A stretch of DNA of 32,066 bases from Desulfobacteraceae bacterium (lineage in GTDB: Bacteria > Desulfobacterota > Desulfobacteria > Desulfobacterales > UBA2174). This document shows, one piece after another, positions 19,651-28,633 of the stretch. Position 1 is the first letter of the stretch, and each line of letters begins with the position of its first letter. The stretch lies in the NCBI GenBank assembly GCA_011042305.1, contig DQXI01000147.1, forward strand, positions 1 through 32,066. The letters run 5' to 3'. The position numbers were made by a program, and so were the translations under genes. A model generated the notes under the pieces. The model was given only the letters and a program-made list of their open reading frames with translations, made no database searches and was not told the DNA's origin.

Positions 19651-19774
19651 AAAATAATTTTGATTAATTCGATTAATGAACGTCACGTTCCCGCCTGGAA
19701 AAAATGCGGCAAGTGGGTCGGACCACGGTGAAGCGACACTTTCCCCGCTCGGAGTACACTGGAGGAGCACGCCG

Positions 19775-21208
19775 ATGAAAAACAGGCGGTGGGCGATGCT
19801 GCCGGTTTGGTTCATCCTGATGACGGCTTTTCCGGCGGCGGCGGCCGAGCATGCCACCGCGCACCCGGACCTGGGGCCGTCGATGCCTCTGTGGAGCTGC
19901 CTTCCCTTTGCCGGCATGTTGCTGTCCATCGCGTTGATGCCGCTGCTGCTGCCGCGGTTCTGGCACCATCATTTCGGCAAGGTTTCCGCCTTCTGGGCCG
20001 CCAGTCTGGCCGTTCCGTTTCTTTTGGTTTATCGAGGCAATGCCCTCTACGAAATCGTCCACATCCTCCTGGCTGATTACGTGCCGTTCATCATCCTGCT
20101 CTGGTCCCTGTACACCGTTTCCGGAGGGATTCTGCTCTCCGGCCGCCTTTCGGGAACGCCGCTGGTCAACACCCTCATGCTGGTCATCGGTACGGCCCTG
20201 GCCTCGTGGATGGGCACCACCGGTGCGGCCATGCTGCTGATCCGGCCGTTTTTGCGGGCCAACCACCACCGCAAGCAGCGCACCTTCATGGTGGTGTTTT
20301 TCATTTTCCTCGTGGCCAACATCGGCGGGGCCCTCACCCCCCTGGGCGATCCGCCGCTGTTTCTCGGCTTCCTTCACGGGGTGTCGTTTTTCTGGACATT
20401 CCAGATCATGCCCCACATGCTGCTGGCCGCCGGTCTGCTGCTGGTGACTTATTTCCTCCTGGACAGCTATTTTTACCGGCGTGAAAAACCGGCCGACCCG
20501 TCCGCCGGGGAAGGACAGGCCGCCTTGCGCATCGAGGGCATCCACAACTTTTTATTCTTGGCCGGCATAGTGGCGGCGGTGCTCTTCAGTGGGGTGGCCA
20601 AGTTGGGGGTGATTGATTTCTTCGGGGTCCATCGCGGGGTGCAGGACTATTTCCGCGACCTGTTGCTGATTATCATGGGGCTGCTGTCCATGGTCACCAC
20701 GCCCATCGAAACCCGCGAACGCAACGAATTCACCTGGTTTCCCATCATCGAGGTGGGCCTGCTGTTCATCGGCATCTTCATCACCATGATTCCCTGCCTG
20801 CTGATTCTCAAGGCCGGCAGCCAGGGGGCCCTGGCTTTTCTCATGGATACGGTCCGGAAGCCGTGCCATTATTTTTGGATCACCGGCTTGTTGTCCTCTT
20901 TTCTAGACAATGCGCCGACCTATTTGACCTTTTTCAACACGGCCATCGGCAGCTTCGCCGCCGGTTTGCCGGAACCGGAGGCCGTGGCGATCATGATGGG
21001 CGACAAGGCCGCCTACTTGAAAGCCATCTCCACCGGGGCGGTGTTTTTTGGCGCATGCACCTACATCGGCAACGCCCCCAACTTCATGGTGCGCTCCATC
21101 GCCGAGGAGGCCGGCACCCCCATGCCGAGCTTTTTCGGCTATATCCTGAAGTACAGCCTCGTGTTTCTTGTGCCCTGTTTCGCGCTGGTCAGTTTGCTTT
21201 TTTTCTGA
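19775..21208 (+). CDS. CitMHS/NhaD-like ion transporter (putative sodium:proton antiporter or citrate-transporter superfamily protein)
   Basis: About 12 hydrophobic helices; MGTTGAAMLLIRPFLRAN and FLVANIGGALTPLGDPPLFLGFLHGV; SSFLDNAPTYLTFFNTAIG; FGACTYIGNAPNFMVRSIAEEAG, typical of the IT superfamily NhaD/CitM/ArsB-like fold. Confidence 0.82.
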   Translation: MKNRRWAMLPVWFILMTAFPAAAAEHATAHPDLGPSMPLWSCLPFAGMLLSIALMPLLLPRFWHHHFGKVSAFWAASLAVPFLLVYRGNALYEIVHILLADYVPFIILLWSLYTVSGGILLSGRLSGTPLVNTLMLVIGTALASWMGTTGAAMLLIRPFLRANHHRKQRTFMVVFFIFLVANIGGALTPLGDPPLFLGFLHGVSFFWTFQIMPHMLLAAGLLLVTYFLLDSYFYRREKPADPSAGEGQAALRIEGIHNFLFLAGIVAAVLFSGVAKLGVIDFFGVHRGVQDYFRDLLLIIMGLLSMVTTPIETRERNEFTWFPIIEVGLLFIGIFITMIPCLLILKAGSQGALAFLMDTVRKPCHYFWITGLLSSFLDNAPTYLTFFNTAIGSFAAGLPEPEAVAIMMGDKAAYLKAISTGAVFFGACTYIGNAPNFMVRSIAEEAGTPMPSFFGYILKYSLVFLVPCFALVSLLFF

Positions 21209-21277
21209 CGCGGCGGGCAAAAGGCGTCGAACCGATTGGCCAAAAGTGGCAAAAAGGTGCTAATATTCGGTGATACG

Positions 21278-22168
21278 ATGAAATTCGAATCGATCTTGTT
21301 TCACACCCGTTTGCGTGAGGCGGCCTTCGAAAGTCTCCAGGCGGTGCTGCCCCTGAAGCCAGCCGGGCTGCGGCGGATCGTGCTGGTCTACGTCATCCGG
21401 CGCGAAGAGGTTGCTTTCGTGCCGTACGCGGGATTCGATAAGAAGGAGGCGGAACGCCAGCGCGCCGCGGCCGAGGAGCGTTTTGCCCACTGGGCCGAGG
21501 TGGTGGCCAAGTCCGGCATCGATTGTACGTGGCGCGTCGAGCTCGGCGAAACCAATCCGATTTTGATCAAAATCGCCGAAGAAGAGGCCGTTGATCTGAT
21601 CGTCACGGGACGCAAGTCGCGCACCGGTTTCGACCGGGTGTATGTCGGCTCCCACATCCTGGACATGGTCCGCCGTAGCCCGCTGCCGCTGCTGATGGCC
21701 AAGTACACGGCGCCCTACCAATTGGAGGACGGCCAGGTGGAAACCCGGATCAACAGCCGGCCGTTCGTTCGCCCCATGCTGGCCACCGACTGGTCGCCGC
21801 CCTCCGAGCGCGGGCTGGAGGCCCTCATCGCCTTGGGACCGGCGGTGGAAAAGGCCCTGGTGGTCCATGTGCTGGGCCGCAACGTGACCAAGAACGCCGA
21901 TGCCGACGCCATTGCGGCGCTGGAGAAGGAAAGCCGCAAGCGCCTGGACAGTGCCTGCGTCCGCCTGGCCGAGGCCGGGATCCAGGCCGAAGCGCTTCTG
22001 AGCAGCGGCCATGCGGCCGCCGAGATCGTGCATCTGGCCCGCGTGCACGAGGCCAGCCTCATCGTCATGGGGCGCACCGGCAAGGACTGGTTTCAGGAGT
22101 ACTGGCTTGGCGGGGTATCGCACCGGGTGGCGGAAACTGCGGAGCGCCCGGTCCTGGTGATCCCCTGA
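21278..22168 (+). CDS. Tandem-domain universal stress protein (UspA family)
   Basis: Two Usp-like repeats: ...EEEAVDLIVTGRKSRTGFDRVYVGSHILDMVRRSPLPLLMAKY and ...ARVHEASLIVMGRTGKDWFQEYWLGGVSHRVAETAERPVLVIP (G-2x-G-9x-G-type ATP motif in the second). Confidence 0.88.
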   Translation: MKFESILFHTRLREAAFESLQAVLPLKPAGLRRIVLVYVIRREEVAFVPYAGFDKKEAERQRAAAEERFAHWAEVVAKSGIDCTWRVELGETNPILIKIAEEEAVDLIVTGRKSRTGFDRVYVGSHILDMVRRSPLPLLMAKYTAPYQLEDGQVETRINSRPFVRPMLATDWSPPSERGLEALIALGPAVEKALVVHVLGRNVTKNADADAIAALEKESRKRLDSACVRLAEAGIQAEALLSSGHAAAEIVHLARVHEASLIVMGRTGKDWFQEYWLGGVSHRVAETAERPVLVIP

Positions 22169-22194
22169 GAGGCGATGAAAGGAAGCTGCCAGAG

Positions 22195-25100
22195 GTGAAG
22201 ACGGCGCGGCTCAAAGAGTTGTTGGGAGAACGGCTCGCCATCGTTGGCGGAGGGCGGTTTTGCCGCAATCTGCTGGCTTCTCTCACCGAGGCCGATGAAA
22301 CCCGGTGGCGCCCCCAGGTTGTTGCCGTGGCCGACCCGGACCCCGAGGCCCCGGGCCTCGGTCTGGCGCGCCAGCGGGGGATTCCGGTATTTTCCGACTA
22401 CCGGCAGATCTTCGACCTGCCCGGTCTCACCACGGTGATCGAAATCACCAACGATCCGTCTTTCAACGAGGTTTTGCAGCGCCAGCTGCCGGCCGGGGTG
22501 CGGCTCATCGACCATATCGACGTGCGGGTGGTCTGGGACGCCCTGCAGCTGGAAGCTCTGCGCTCGGAAACCCTGGCGCGGTTGCGGCAGCTTCCCGGCG
22601 TCACGCCGGCACTCGAGGCGCTGATTCGGGATCTTGCCAACCGTTTCTCCGCCATTGCCGAACGCCGCGGCAAGCACGCCTGCCAGATCGAGCGGGAGCT
22701 CTCGCGGCAGCAGCGGGCCCTGGCACAGATCGTCGAGGGCAGCACCATACCCACCTTCGTCATCGACGATAACCATGTGATTACCCACTGGAACCGGGCC
22801 CTGGAGTTGCTCACCGGGTGCCCGGCGGCGGAAAAAATCGGCACCCGTGAACAGTGGTCGCCGTTCTGGAAAGAGCCCCGGCCCTCGATGGCCGACGTTA
22901 TCCTCGACAGGCTCGGCCCGAAAGCCCTCGACAAGCTTTACGGCAGCCGGTGGCGCCCGTCGAGCCTGATCCCCGAGGGCTACGAGGCCGAGGTCCTCTT
23001 CCCCGGCCTGGGCGACGGCGGGCGCTGGTGCTGGTTTACCGCCGCGCCGATAAAGGCGGCCGACGGGCGGCTGATCGGGGCCATTGAGACGATCCAGGAC
23101 ATCACGGAGAAAAAACGCGCCGAGGAGGCCATCGAACGGCAGAACCGACGCCTGGTGGAAAGCGAGCGTTTCACGGCCCAGATTATCCAGGGCAGCACGA
23201 TTCCAACTTTTGTGATCAACCGCGATCACGTGGTCACCCACTGGAACCGGGCCCTGGAGCGGCTCACCGGGGTGCCGGCCGAGGAAATGGTGGGCACGTC
23301 GAACCACTGGAAACCGTTTCGCGGCAACCGGCGGCCCCTGATGGCCGACGTGATCGTCGACCAGCTCGATGAAGCCGAGATCCACCGCCTCTACGGGTCG
23401 CGCTGGCGACCGTCCACCCTCATCGAGGGGGCCTACGAAGCCGAGGAATTCCTCCCCCTGCTGGGTATCGAGGGAAAGTGGTGCTGGTTCACCGGATCGC
23501 CGATCAAGGATCCGGACGGGAACATCGTCGGTGCCATCGAAACCTTGCAGGACGTCACCGAGAAAAAGCGCAGCGAGGTACAGAGCCGGCGGCATACCCA
23601 GAAGCTGGCGGCCCTGTGCGGCATTCACGCCGCCCTGAACGCGCCCCTGAGCCTGGACGAATGCATCGATGCCGCCTTGAAGGAAGTCGGCAATTTCCTC
23701 AGCGCCGATTCCGTTTGCCTGTTCATGCTGGAGGAAGACGGCCGGCAACGGTTCATCAACTATCCGCGCCGAGGGCCCGATGGCGACGTCACCCCGGGCC
23801 GCTGCGGTGCCGATGACATGGTTTCCCGGGTGGCCAGCGACGGCAAGGTTCGCTTTTTCCGCTTCGCGTCCGACGATTTTCCGCCGGAGCTGAACAACCT
23901 GAAGGCGGCCGGAATCCGATCCGTGGCCTATATCCCGGTGGCCCCGGAGAAGGGTCGCATTTTCGGGGTGATCCGTATGGGCAGCCGGCGGGAAGACCAC
24001 CTCGACGAGGAAGACCTCTACGCCCTGGAGCTGATCGGCAACCGCATCGGGGCGACGGTGGAAAACGCCATGCTCAACGAGGAGCTGCGGCGCAAGAACA
24101 ACTTCCAGTCCAATCTGATCCGCAGCTCCACCGATGCCATCGTGGCCACCGACGAAGCGATGCGCATTGTCCTGTTCAACCCGGCGGCCGAGAGCCTCTT
24201 CGGCTACAGGAGAGATGAAGTCGTGCACCGGCGCCGCGCCTTCGACCTTTACCCGGACCAGGTGGAGGAGCTGTGGGACGCCGAGGAGGGCCGGGAGGGC
24301 CGATGGGAGTTTCCCTGGAAGGAAGTCACCATCACCCGCCGCGATGGGGAGGTGATCCCGGTGCGCTATTCGGGCACCTTGCTTCGCGAGGGCGAGCGGA
24401 TGATGGGCTCGGTGGCGTTCTTCCAGGACCTGCGCGAGATCAAGCGCTTGGAGGCGGAACTGCTTCAGTCCGAGCGGCTGGCGGCCGTCGGGCAGACCGT
24501 GGCCGGAATGGCCCACTGCATCAAGAACATTCTCCACGGGTTGAAGGGCGGCAGTTATATGATCGATGTCGGGCTGTCCAGGGACGACCGGGAGAAGCTG
24601 CAAACCGGCTGGCGGATGGTGCAGCGCAACATCAAGCGCACCTCGGACCTGGTGCTTGACCTGCTCTCCTACTCCAAGGAGCGGGAGCCCGATTACGCAC
24701 CGTGCAACCCCAACGAGGTGGTTCAAGACGTCTGTGATCTGGTGCGTGACGAGGCCCTCGAAAACGGGGTGGCGCTGGAGATCGAACTGGATCCGGCCAT
24801 CGGCCAGGTGGCCATGGACAGCCGTACGGTGCACCGCTGCCTGCTCAACCTGCTCACCAATGCCGTGGACGCCTGCGCCTTCGACGAAAACGCCAACAAG
24901 CGCCACAAAGTGCTGGTCCGCACGCTCTTGGCGCCGGATCAGCGAATCCGCTTCGAGGTCGCGGACAACGGCGTCGGTATGAGCGAAGAGGTCCGGCAGC
25001 GCCTGTTCACCTCGTTTTTCAGCACCAAGGGATCCCGGGGAACCGGCCTGGGGCTGCTTGTTACCCGCAAGCTCATCGAGGCTCACCGGGGAACCATCGA

Positions 25101-25227
25101 AGTGGTTTCGGAACTCGGCCGCGGTACCCGTTTTACTATTTACCTGCCATTTTTACCGGTGGCGCCGGGTGCCGGGGACGCCCATGTTCCCAAGGCCCCG
25201 GCCCCGAGCGAAGAGGGTGACCCATGA
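22195..25227 (+). CDS. Hybrid-architecture sensor histidine kinase: N-terminal Rossmann-like domain, PAS-PAS-GAF-PAS, HisKA-HATPase
   Basis: N-term LAIVGGGRFCRNLLASL...VVAVADPDPEAPGLGLARQRGIPVFSDYRQIFDLPGLTTVIEITND (dinucleotide-binding-like); paired PAS (STIPTFVIDDNHVITHWNRALELLTG / STIPTFVINRDHVVTHWNRALERLTG); H-box GMAHCIKNILHGLKGG; N-box LLNLLTNAVDAC; G1/G2 VADNGVGMSEE and GSRGTGLGLLVTRKLIEAHRG. GTG start. Confidence 0.92.
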   Translation: MKTARLKELLGERLAIVGGGRFCRNLLASLTEADETRWRPQVVAVADPDPEAPGLGLARQRGIPVFSDYRQIFDLPGLTTVIEITNDPSFNEVLQRQLPAGVRLIDHIDVRVVWDALQLEALRSETLARLRQLPGVTPALEALIRDLANRFSAIAERRGKHACQIERELSRQQRALAQIVEGSTIPTFVIDDNHVITHWNRALELLTGCPAAEKIGTREQWSPFWKEPRPSMADVILDRLGPKALDKLYGSRWRPSSLIPEGYEAEVLFPGLGDGGRWCWFTAAPIKAADGRLIGAIETIQDITEKKRAEEAIERQNRRLVESERFTAQIIQGSTIPTFVINRDHVVTHWNRALERLTGVPAEEMVGTSNHWKPFRGNRRPLMADVIVDQLDEAEIHRLYGSRWRPSTLIEGAYEAEEFLPLLGIEGKWCWFTGSPIKDPDGNIVGAIETLQDVTEKKRSEVQSRRHTQKLAALCGIHAALNAPLSLDECIDAALKEVGNFLSADSVCLFMLEEDGRQRFINYPRRGPDGDVTPGRCGADDMVSRVASDGKVRFFRFASDDFPPELNNLKAAGIRSVAYIPVAPEKGRIFGVIRMGSRREDHLDEEDLYALELIGNRIGATVENAMLNEELRRKNNFQSNLIRSSTDAIVATDEAMRIVLFNPAAESLFGYRRDEVVHRRRAFDLYPDQVEELWDAEEGREGRWEFPWKEVTITRRDGEVIPVRYSGTLLREGERMMGSVAFFQDLREIKRLEAELLQSERLAAVGQTVAGMAHCIKNILHGLKGGSYMIDVGLSRDDREKLQTGWRMVQRNIKRTSDLVLDLLSYSKEREPDYAPCNPNEVVQDVCDLVRDEALENGVALEIELDPAIGQVAMDSRTVHRCLLNLLTNAVDACAFDENANKRHKVLVRTLLAPDQRIRFEVADNGVGMSEEVRQRLFTSFFSTKGSRGTGLGLLVTRKLIEAHRGTIEVVSELGRGTRFTIYLPFLPVAPGAGDAHVPKAPAPSEEGDP

Positions 25228-25616
25228 CAAAAAAAGTGCTTGTGGTTGATGATGATCCTGATGTGCGACTGTTCAATATCACCGTCATCGAGGAGTGCGG
25301 CTACAGCGCCCTGGAGGCCGAAAACGGGGAGGAGGGATTGGCCAAGGTAAAGCAGGAACGCCCCGACCTGGTGCTGCTCGACGTGCTGATGCCGCGCCAG
25401 AGCGGCATTCGGCTTTACCGCGAGCTAAAAACCGATCCGGCCTTGAAGCAGATCCGGGTGGTGTTGCTTTCCGGCATCGCCGAAAAGACGTTTCTGCGAT
25501 CGCAAAAGGCCCTGACGGAATTCGGCGGCGCCGCAGTGCCCGAGCCGGAGCACTACCTGGAAAAGCCGGTGGAACCCGAAAAGCTGGCCCGGACGCTCAA
25601 GCAGATCCTCGGCTAG
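25224..25616 (+). CDS. Receiver-only response regulator (CheY-like)
   Basis: KVLVVDDDPDVRLFN...RPDLVLLDVLMPRQSGIRLYRELK...VVLLSGIAEK...YLEKPVEPEKLARTLKQILG; no output domain; ATGA overlap with the kinase. Confidence 0.93.
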   Translation: MTKKVLVVDDDPDVRLFNITVIEECGYSALEAENGEEGLAKVKQERPDLVLLDVLMPRQSGIRLYRELKTDPALKQIRVVLLSGIAEKTFLRSQKALTEFGGAAVPEPEHYLEKPVEPEKLARTLKQILG

Positions 25617-25669
25617 CCGATCGGCGTCGCCGCGCCGCAGGCTCGGTCGCGGCCCGGAAAGTGTGGGAC

Positions 25670-26557
25670 ATGGACATTCGCAAAATTCTCTTTGTCACCC
25701 AGTTCGAGGAATTGTGGTTCGACGCGTTGCAGTCGCTGCTCGACCTGAGGCGGGCCGCCCTGGAGCACGTGGTGTTTGTCAACGTGATCGAAAGGGAAAA
25801 GGTCACCATGCATCGCGGCACCGGCTACCAGAAGCGCGAGGCGATGCGGCTGCGCGAGAAGGCCAACATCCATTTCATCAACTGGGCCGAAGCCCTCTTC
25901 GAGCAAGGCCTCGAAGTGGGCGTGTACATCGTGGTGGGCGCCCTGGTGACCCGGGTGGTGGAAGCCGCCGCCAAGGAGGAGGCGGATCTGATTGTCCTGG
26001 GGGACCGCCGGCAAGGCGGTTTGAAGCAGTTTTACGCTGGCGAGGAGCTGGCCGAGATTGTCCGGCGCAGCAGGGTGCCGGTCATGCTGTACCGCTACGC
26101 CGGCGCCCGCCACGAGGCCCTGCCGCCGTTTCAACGGCCGCTGCTGGCCACCGACTGGGGGCCGGCCAGCCGGAACGCCGTGGCCTACCTGCGGCGCCTG
26201 CAGGCGGTGATCGAGGAGATCAACGTGGTCCACGTCGCCGACGAGAGACAGCTCCGGGGCGATTCCGCCATGACGATTCAAAAGACCCGCAAGGATGAGC
26301 GCGCCCGGCTGGAAGCCCTCTGCGAGCAGTTCGAGGGCGACGGCATCCCCGCCAGGGCCCATCTGGTGGTGGGCGAGCCGGCGGATCTGATCGTCAAGGC
26401 CGCCCGCCAGTGCCAGGCGACGATGATCGTCTCCGGCATTTCCACCCGCAGGGGATTCGGGGCGCGTTGGCGCGGCGGCACCTACCGGGCCATCGCGGAC
26501 AAGACGGATTTGACAACCCTCATCGTCCCGGTCCCCGCAACCGCTGAAGACCGATGA
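25670..26557 (+). CDS. Tandem-domain universal stress protein (UspA family)
   Basis: MDIRKILFVTQFEELWFDALQSLLDLRRAALEHVVFVNVIER...EADLIVLGDRRQGGLKQFYAGEELAEIVRRSRVPVMLYR; second repeat PLLATDWGPASRNAVAYLRRL...ATMIVSGISTRRGFGARWRGGTYRAIADKTDLTTLIVPV. Confidence 0.85.
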   Translation: MDIRKILFVTQFEELWFDALQSLLDLRRAALEHVVFVNVIEREKVTMHRGTGYQKREAMRLREKANIHFINWAEALFEQGLEVGVYIVVGALVTRVVEAAAKEEADLIVLGDRRQGGLKQFYAGEELAEIVRRSRVPVMLYRYAGARHEALPPFQRPLLATDWGPASRNAVAYLRRLQAVIEEINVVHVADERQLRGDSAMTIQKTRKDERARLEALCEQFEGDGIPARAHLVVGEPADLIVKAARQCQATMIVSGISTRRGFGARWRGGTYRAIADKTDLTTLIVPVPATAEDR

Positions 26558-26643
26558 AGCACTGGTTCAACAACGCCTGCGGAGGGACGGCAGCCGGCGG
26601 CAGGCCGGGGGGCTTTCCCCGCTGATCCAAACAGGAGGCATCG

Positions 26644-27258
26644 ATGGCGGTCATCACCATTTCCAGACAGTATGGCGCCGGCGGCCGGACCCTTGGCCGA
26701 ATGGTGGCGCAAAAGCTCGGCTACACGTTCGCCGACAGCGAGATCATCGAACGCCTGGCCACGGAAGCCCGGGTGTCGCCCCAGTGGGTCGAGTCCTTCG
26801 AGAAAGAGGCCGGCAGCCGCTTGTCGCGTTTCGTCTCCTCCATGGTGGCCAAGAAATGGGTCGACCGGGTTCTCAAGGACGAGCATGGCTACCTGGACGA
26901 GCAGTCCTACCTGGATTACCTGGTGCTGATCATCGCCCAGGTGGCCGACGAGGGCAACGTGGTCATTCTCGGGCGCGGCAGCCAGTACATTCTCAACGAC
27001 CATCCGGACGCCTACCACATCTTGCTGGTGGACGAGGCGGCCAACCGGATCAAATTCCTCATGGAGCGACAGGGGCACCCGGAAGCGAGAGCCGCGGCGC
27101 TGGTGGAATCGGAGGACCGTCGTCGTGCCAAGCTTTACGGGCGTTTGGGCAAGAGTGATTTCGACACGCCGCAGCTCTACCACTTGGTCATCAACATGGC
27201 CCGGTTGAGTCTGGATCGGGCCTGCGACCTGGTCTGCCGACTGTCGGGCGAATGTTGA
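26644..27258 (+). CDS. Cytidylate kinase-like family protein
   Basis: MAVITISRQYGAGGRTLGRMVAQKLGYTFADSEIIERLATEARVSPQWVESFE...VVILGRGSQYILNDHPDAYHILLVDEAANRIKFLMERQ; GxGGR in place of a canonical Walker A lysine. Confidence 0.82.
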   Translation: MAVITISRQYGAGGRTLGRMVAQKLGYTFADSEIIERLATEARVSPQWVESFEKEAGSRLSRFVSSMVAKKWVDRVLKDEHGYLDEQSYLDYLVLIIAQVADEGNVVILGRGSQYILNDHPDAYHILLVDEAANRIKFLMERQGHPEARAAALVESEDRRRAKLYGRLGKSDFDTPQLYHLVINMARLSLDRACDLVCRLSGEC

Positions 27259-27288
27259 AGATCGTTCACTTGCTTGACAGAATTTAAG

Positions 27289-27558
27289 ATGTTCGATTAC
27301 AAGAAGAACCGGGCTTGGGCGGAGAACCTTTCCATCGTTCTCCAGATCGGCCTGACCATGGTGGGCTGTGTCGCCTTCTGCTTTTTCGTGGGGCTCAAGC
27401 TGGACCGATGGCTGGGGCTCAAAGGAATCGGCGTCGCGGTGATGACGCTGCTCGGTGTGGTGGGCGGTGGCCACGTGGTCTATCGCCAGATCACCGAGTT
27501 GCTGGCCACCGGTGGCAACCACCGGGAAGGACCACCGCCGCCATCACGCAAGGATTAA
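27289..27558 (+). CDS. AtpZ/AtpI-like small membrane protein of an ATPase operon
   Basis: MFDYKKNRAWAENLSIVLQIGLTMVGCVAFCFFVGLKLDRWLGLKGIGVAVMTLLGVVGGGHVVYRQI: two TM helices, immediately upstream of Fo genes. Confidence 0.75.
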   Translation: MFDYKKNRAWAENLSIVLQIGLTMVGCVAFCFFVGLKLDRWLGLKGIGVAVMTLLGVVGGGHVVYRQITELLATGGNHREGPPPPSRKD

Positions 27559-27568
27559 GGTCTTCCAA

Positions 27569-27952
27569 ATGGGCGAAACGCTGCGTGACATCCAGAAGCG
27601 CTACGCGAGCCGGGCCTTGTATGTCGCCATGGCCCTGGGCGTCTGCCTCATGGTCGCCGGCTTCAAGCCGCTGGGGAAGGGATTGATCCTCGGGGCCCTG
27701 TTCAGCGGGCTGAATTTCGTGCTGCTGGGTGCACTGATTACCCGGCGGACGGCAGGCATGGGAGGGCGGCTGGCGGGGGTGGCGCTGCGGCTGGCGCTGA
27801 TGGCCGTGCCCCTGGTGACCGCTGTCAACTTGCCGTCCATCGACTTGTTGGGCGTGGTACCTGGCTTGTTCAGCGTGCCGGTGTTGATCCTGCTCGATGC
27901 CGGCGCGGGGTCGAGCGGAGCTTCCTCTGACCGGAGAATCCAGGAAGGATAG
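27569..27952 (+). CDS. atpI: AtpI/AtpR-like ATP synthase subunit I
   Basis: MGETLRDIQKRYASRALYVAMALGVCLMVAGFKPLGKGLILGALFSGLNFVLLGALITRR: multi-TM, positioned directly upstream of subunit a. Confidence 0.72.
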   Translation: MGETLRDIQKRYASRALYVAMALGVCLMVAGFKPLGKGLILGALFSGLNFVLLGALITRRTAGMGGRLAGVALRLALMAVPLVTAVNLPSIDLLGVVPGLFSVPVLILLDAGAGSSGASSDRRIQEG

Positions 27953-27955
27953 CAC

Positions 27956-28630
27956 ATGGGAGAGTTGGGGCGGATTCACCAATTGCTTGTTTCCATCGGC
28001 GATTACCGGCTGGCCATCAACCTGGAAGTGGTGGTGATGACCTGGATCGTCATTGCGCTCCTGGTGGTCTTCGGCCTGGCCACCAGCCGGCGGCGCAGCC
28101 TGCTGCCCCAGCCGATCCAGGTGCTGGGCGAAATTCTCGTCACCCAGCTCTACAACCTCACCGAAGACGCCCTGGGGGCCGACCTGGCACGCAAGTACGC
28201 GCCCCTGGTTTCGGCCCTGTTTCTCTTTCTGCTCGCCTCCAACTGGCTGGGGATCATTCCCCACCTGGAAGAGCCTTCCAAGGATCTCAACACCCCCTTG
28301 GCCCTCGGGCTGATGGGATTTGCCATCGCCCACTGGGCCGGGATCCGCTCCAAGGGGTTCAAAGCCTACATCCTGGAGTACTTCCAGCCGATCTTCTTCA
28401 TGATGCCGTTGAATCTGATCGGCGAGTTCGCCAAGATCGTCTCGATTTCCTTCCGTTTGTTCGGCAACATCATGGGCGGCTCGATCATTATCCTGGTGGT
28501 GTCCTACCTGTGCTGGAACATCCTGCTGCCGCCGCTGCTCTACGCCTTCTTCGGACTGTTTGTCGGGACGATCCAGGCCTTTGTGTTTACCATGCTTACC
28601 GTGGTCTACATCGCGGTCCAGGTGAAATGA
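27956..28630 (+). CDS. atpB: F-type ATPase subunit a
   Basis: FLLASNWLGIIPHLEEPSKDLNTPLALGLMGF...PLNLIGEFAKIVSISFRLFGNIMGGSIIILVV (essential Arg in SFRLFGN)...LFVGTIQAFVFTMLTVVYIA. Confidence 0.94.
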   Translation: MGELGRIHQLLVSIGDYRLAINLEVVVMTWIVIALLVVFGLATSRRRSLLPQPIQVLGEILVTQLYNLTEDALGADLARKYAPLVSALFLFLLASNWLGIIPHLEEPSKDLNTPLALGLMGFAIAHWAGIRSKGFKAYILEYFQPIFFMMPLNLIGEFAKIVSISFRLFGNIMGGSIIILVVSYLCWNILLPPLLYAFFGLFVGTIQAFVFTMLTVVYIAVQVK

Positions 28631-28633
28631 TCG

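Noticed and set aside
19462-19929. 155-aa minus-strand ORF upstream of the ion transporter
   Set aside because: Overlaps the transporter N-terminus and the AT-rich promoter region; no motif support.
22093-25086. 997-aa minus-strand ORF antisense to the histidine kinase
   Set aside because: Mirrors almost the whole kinase gene; composition (HP/GV/QL-rich, no domain signature) fits a high-GC antisense artefact, while the + frame has clear HK motifs.
26558-26643. Possible hairpin before the first cytidylate kinase-like gene
   Set aside because: Only short imperfect G/C pairing (CCGGGGGGCTTTCCCCG) with no T-tract; not strong enough to call a terminator.
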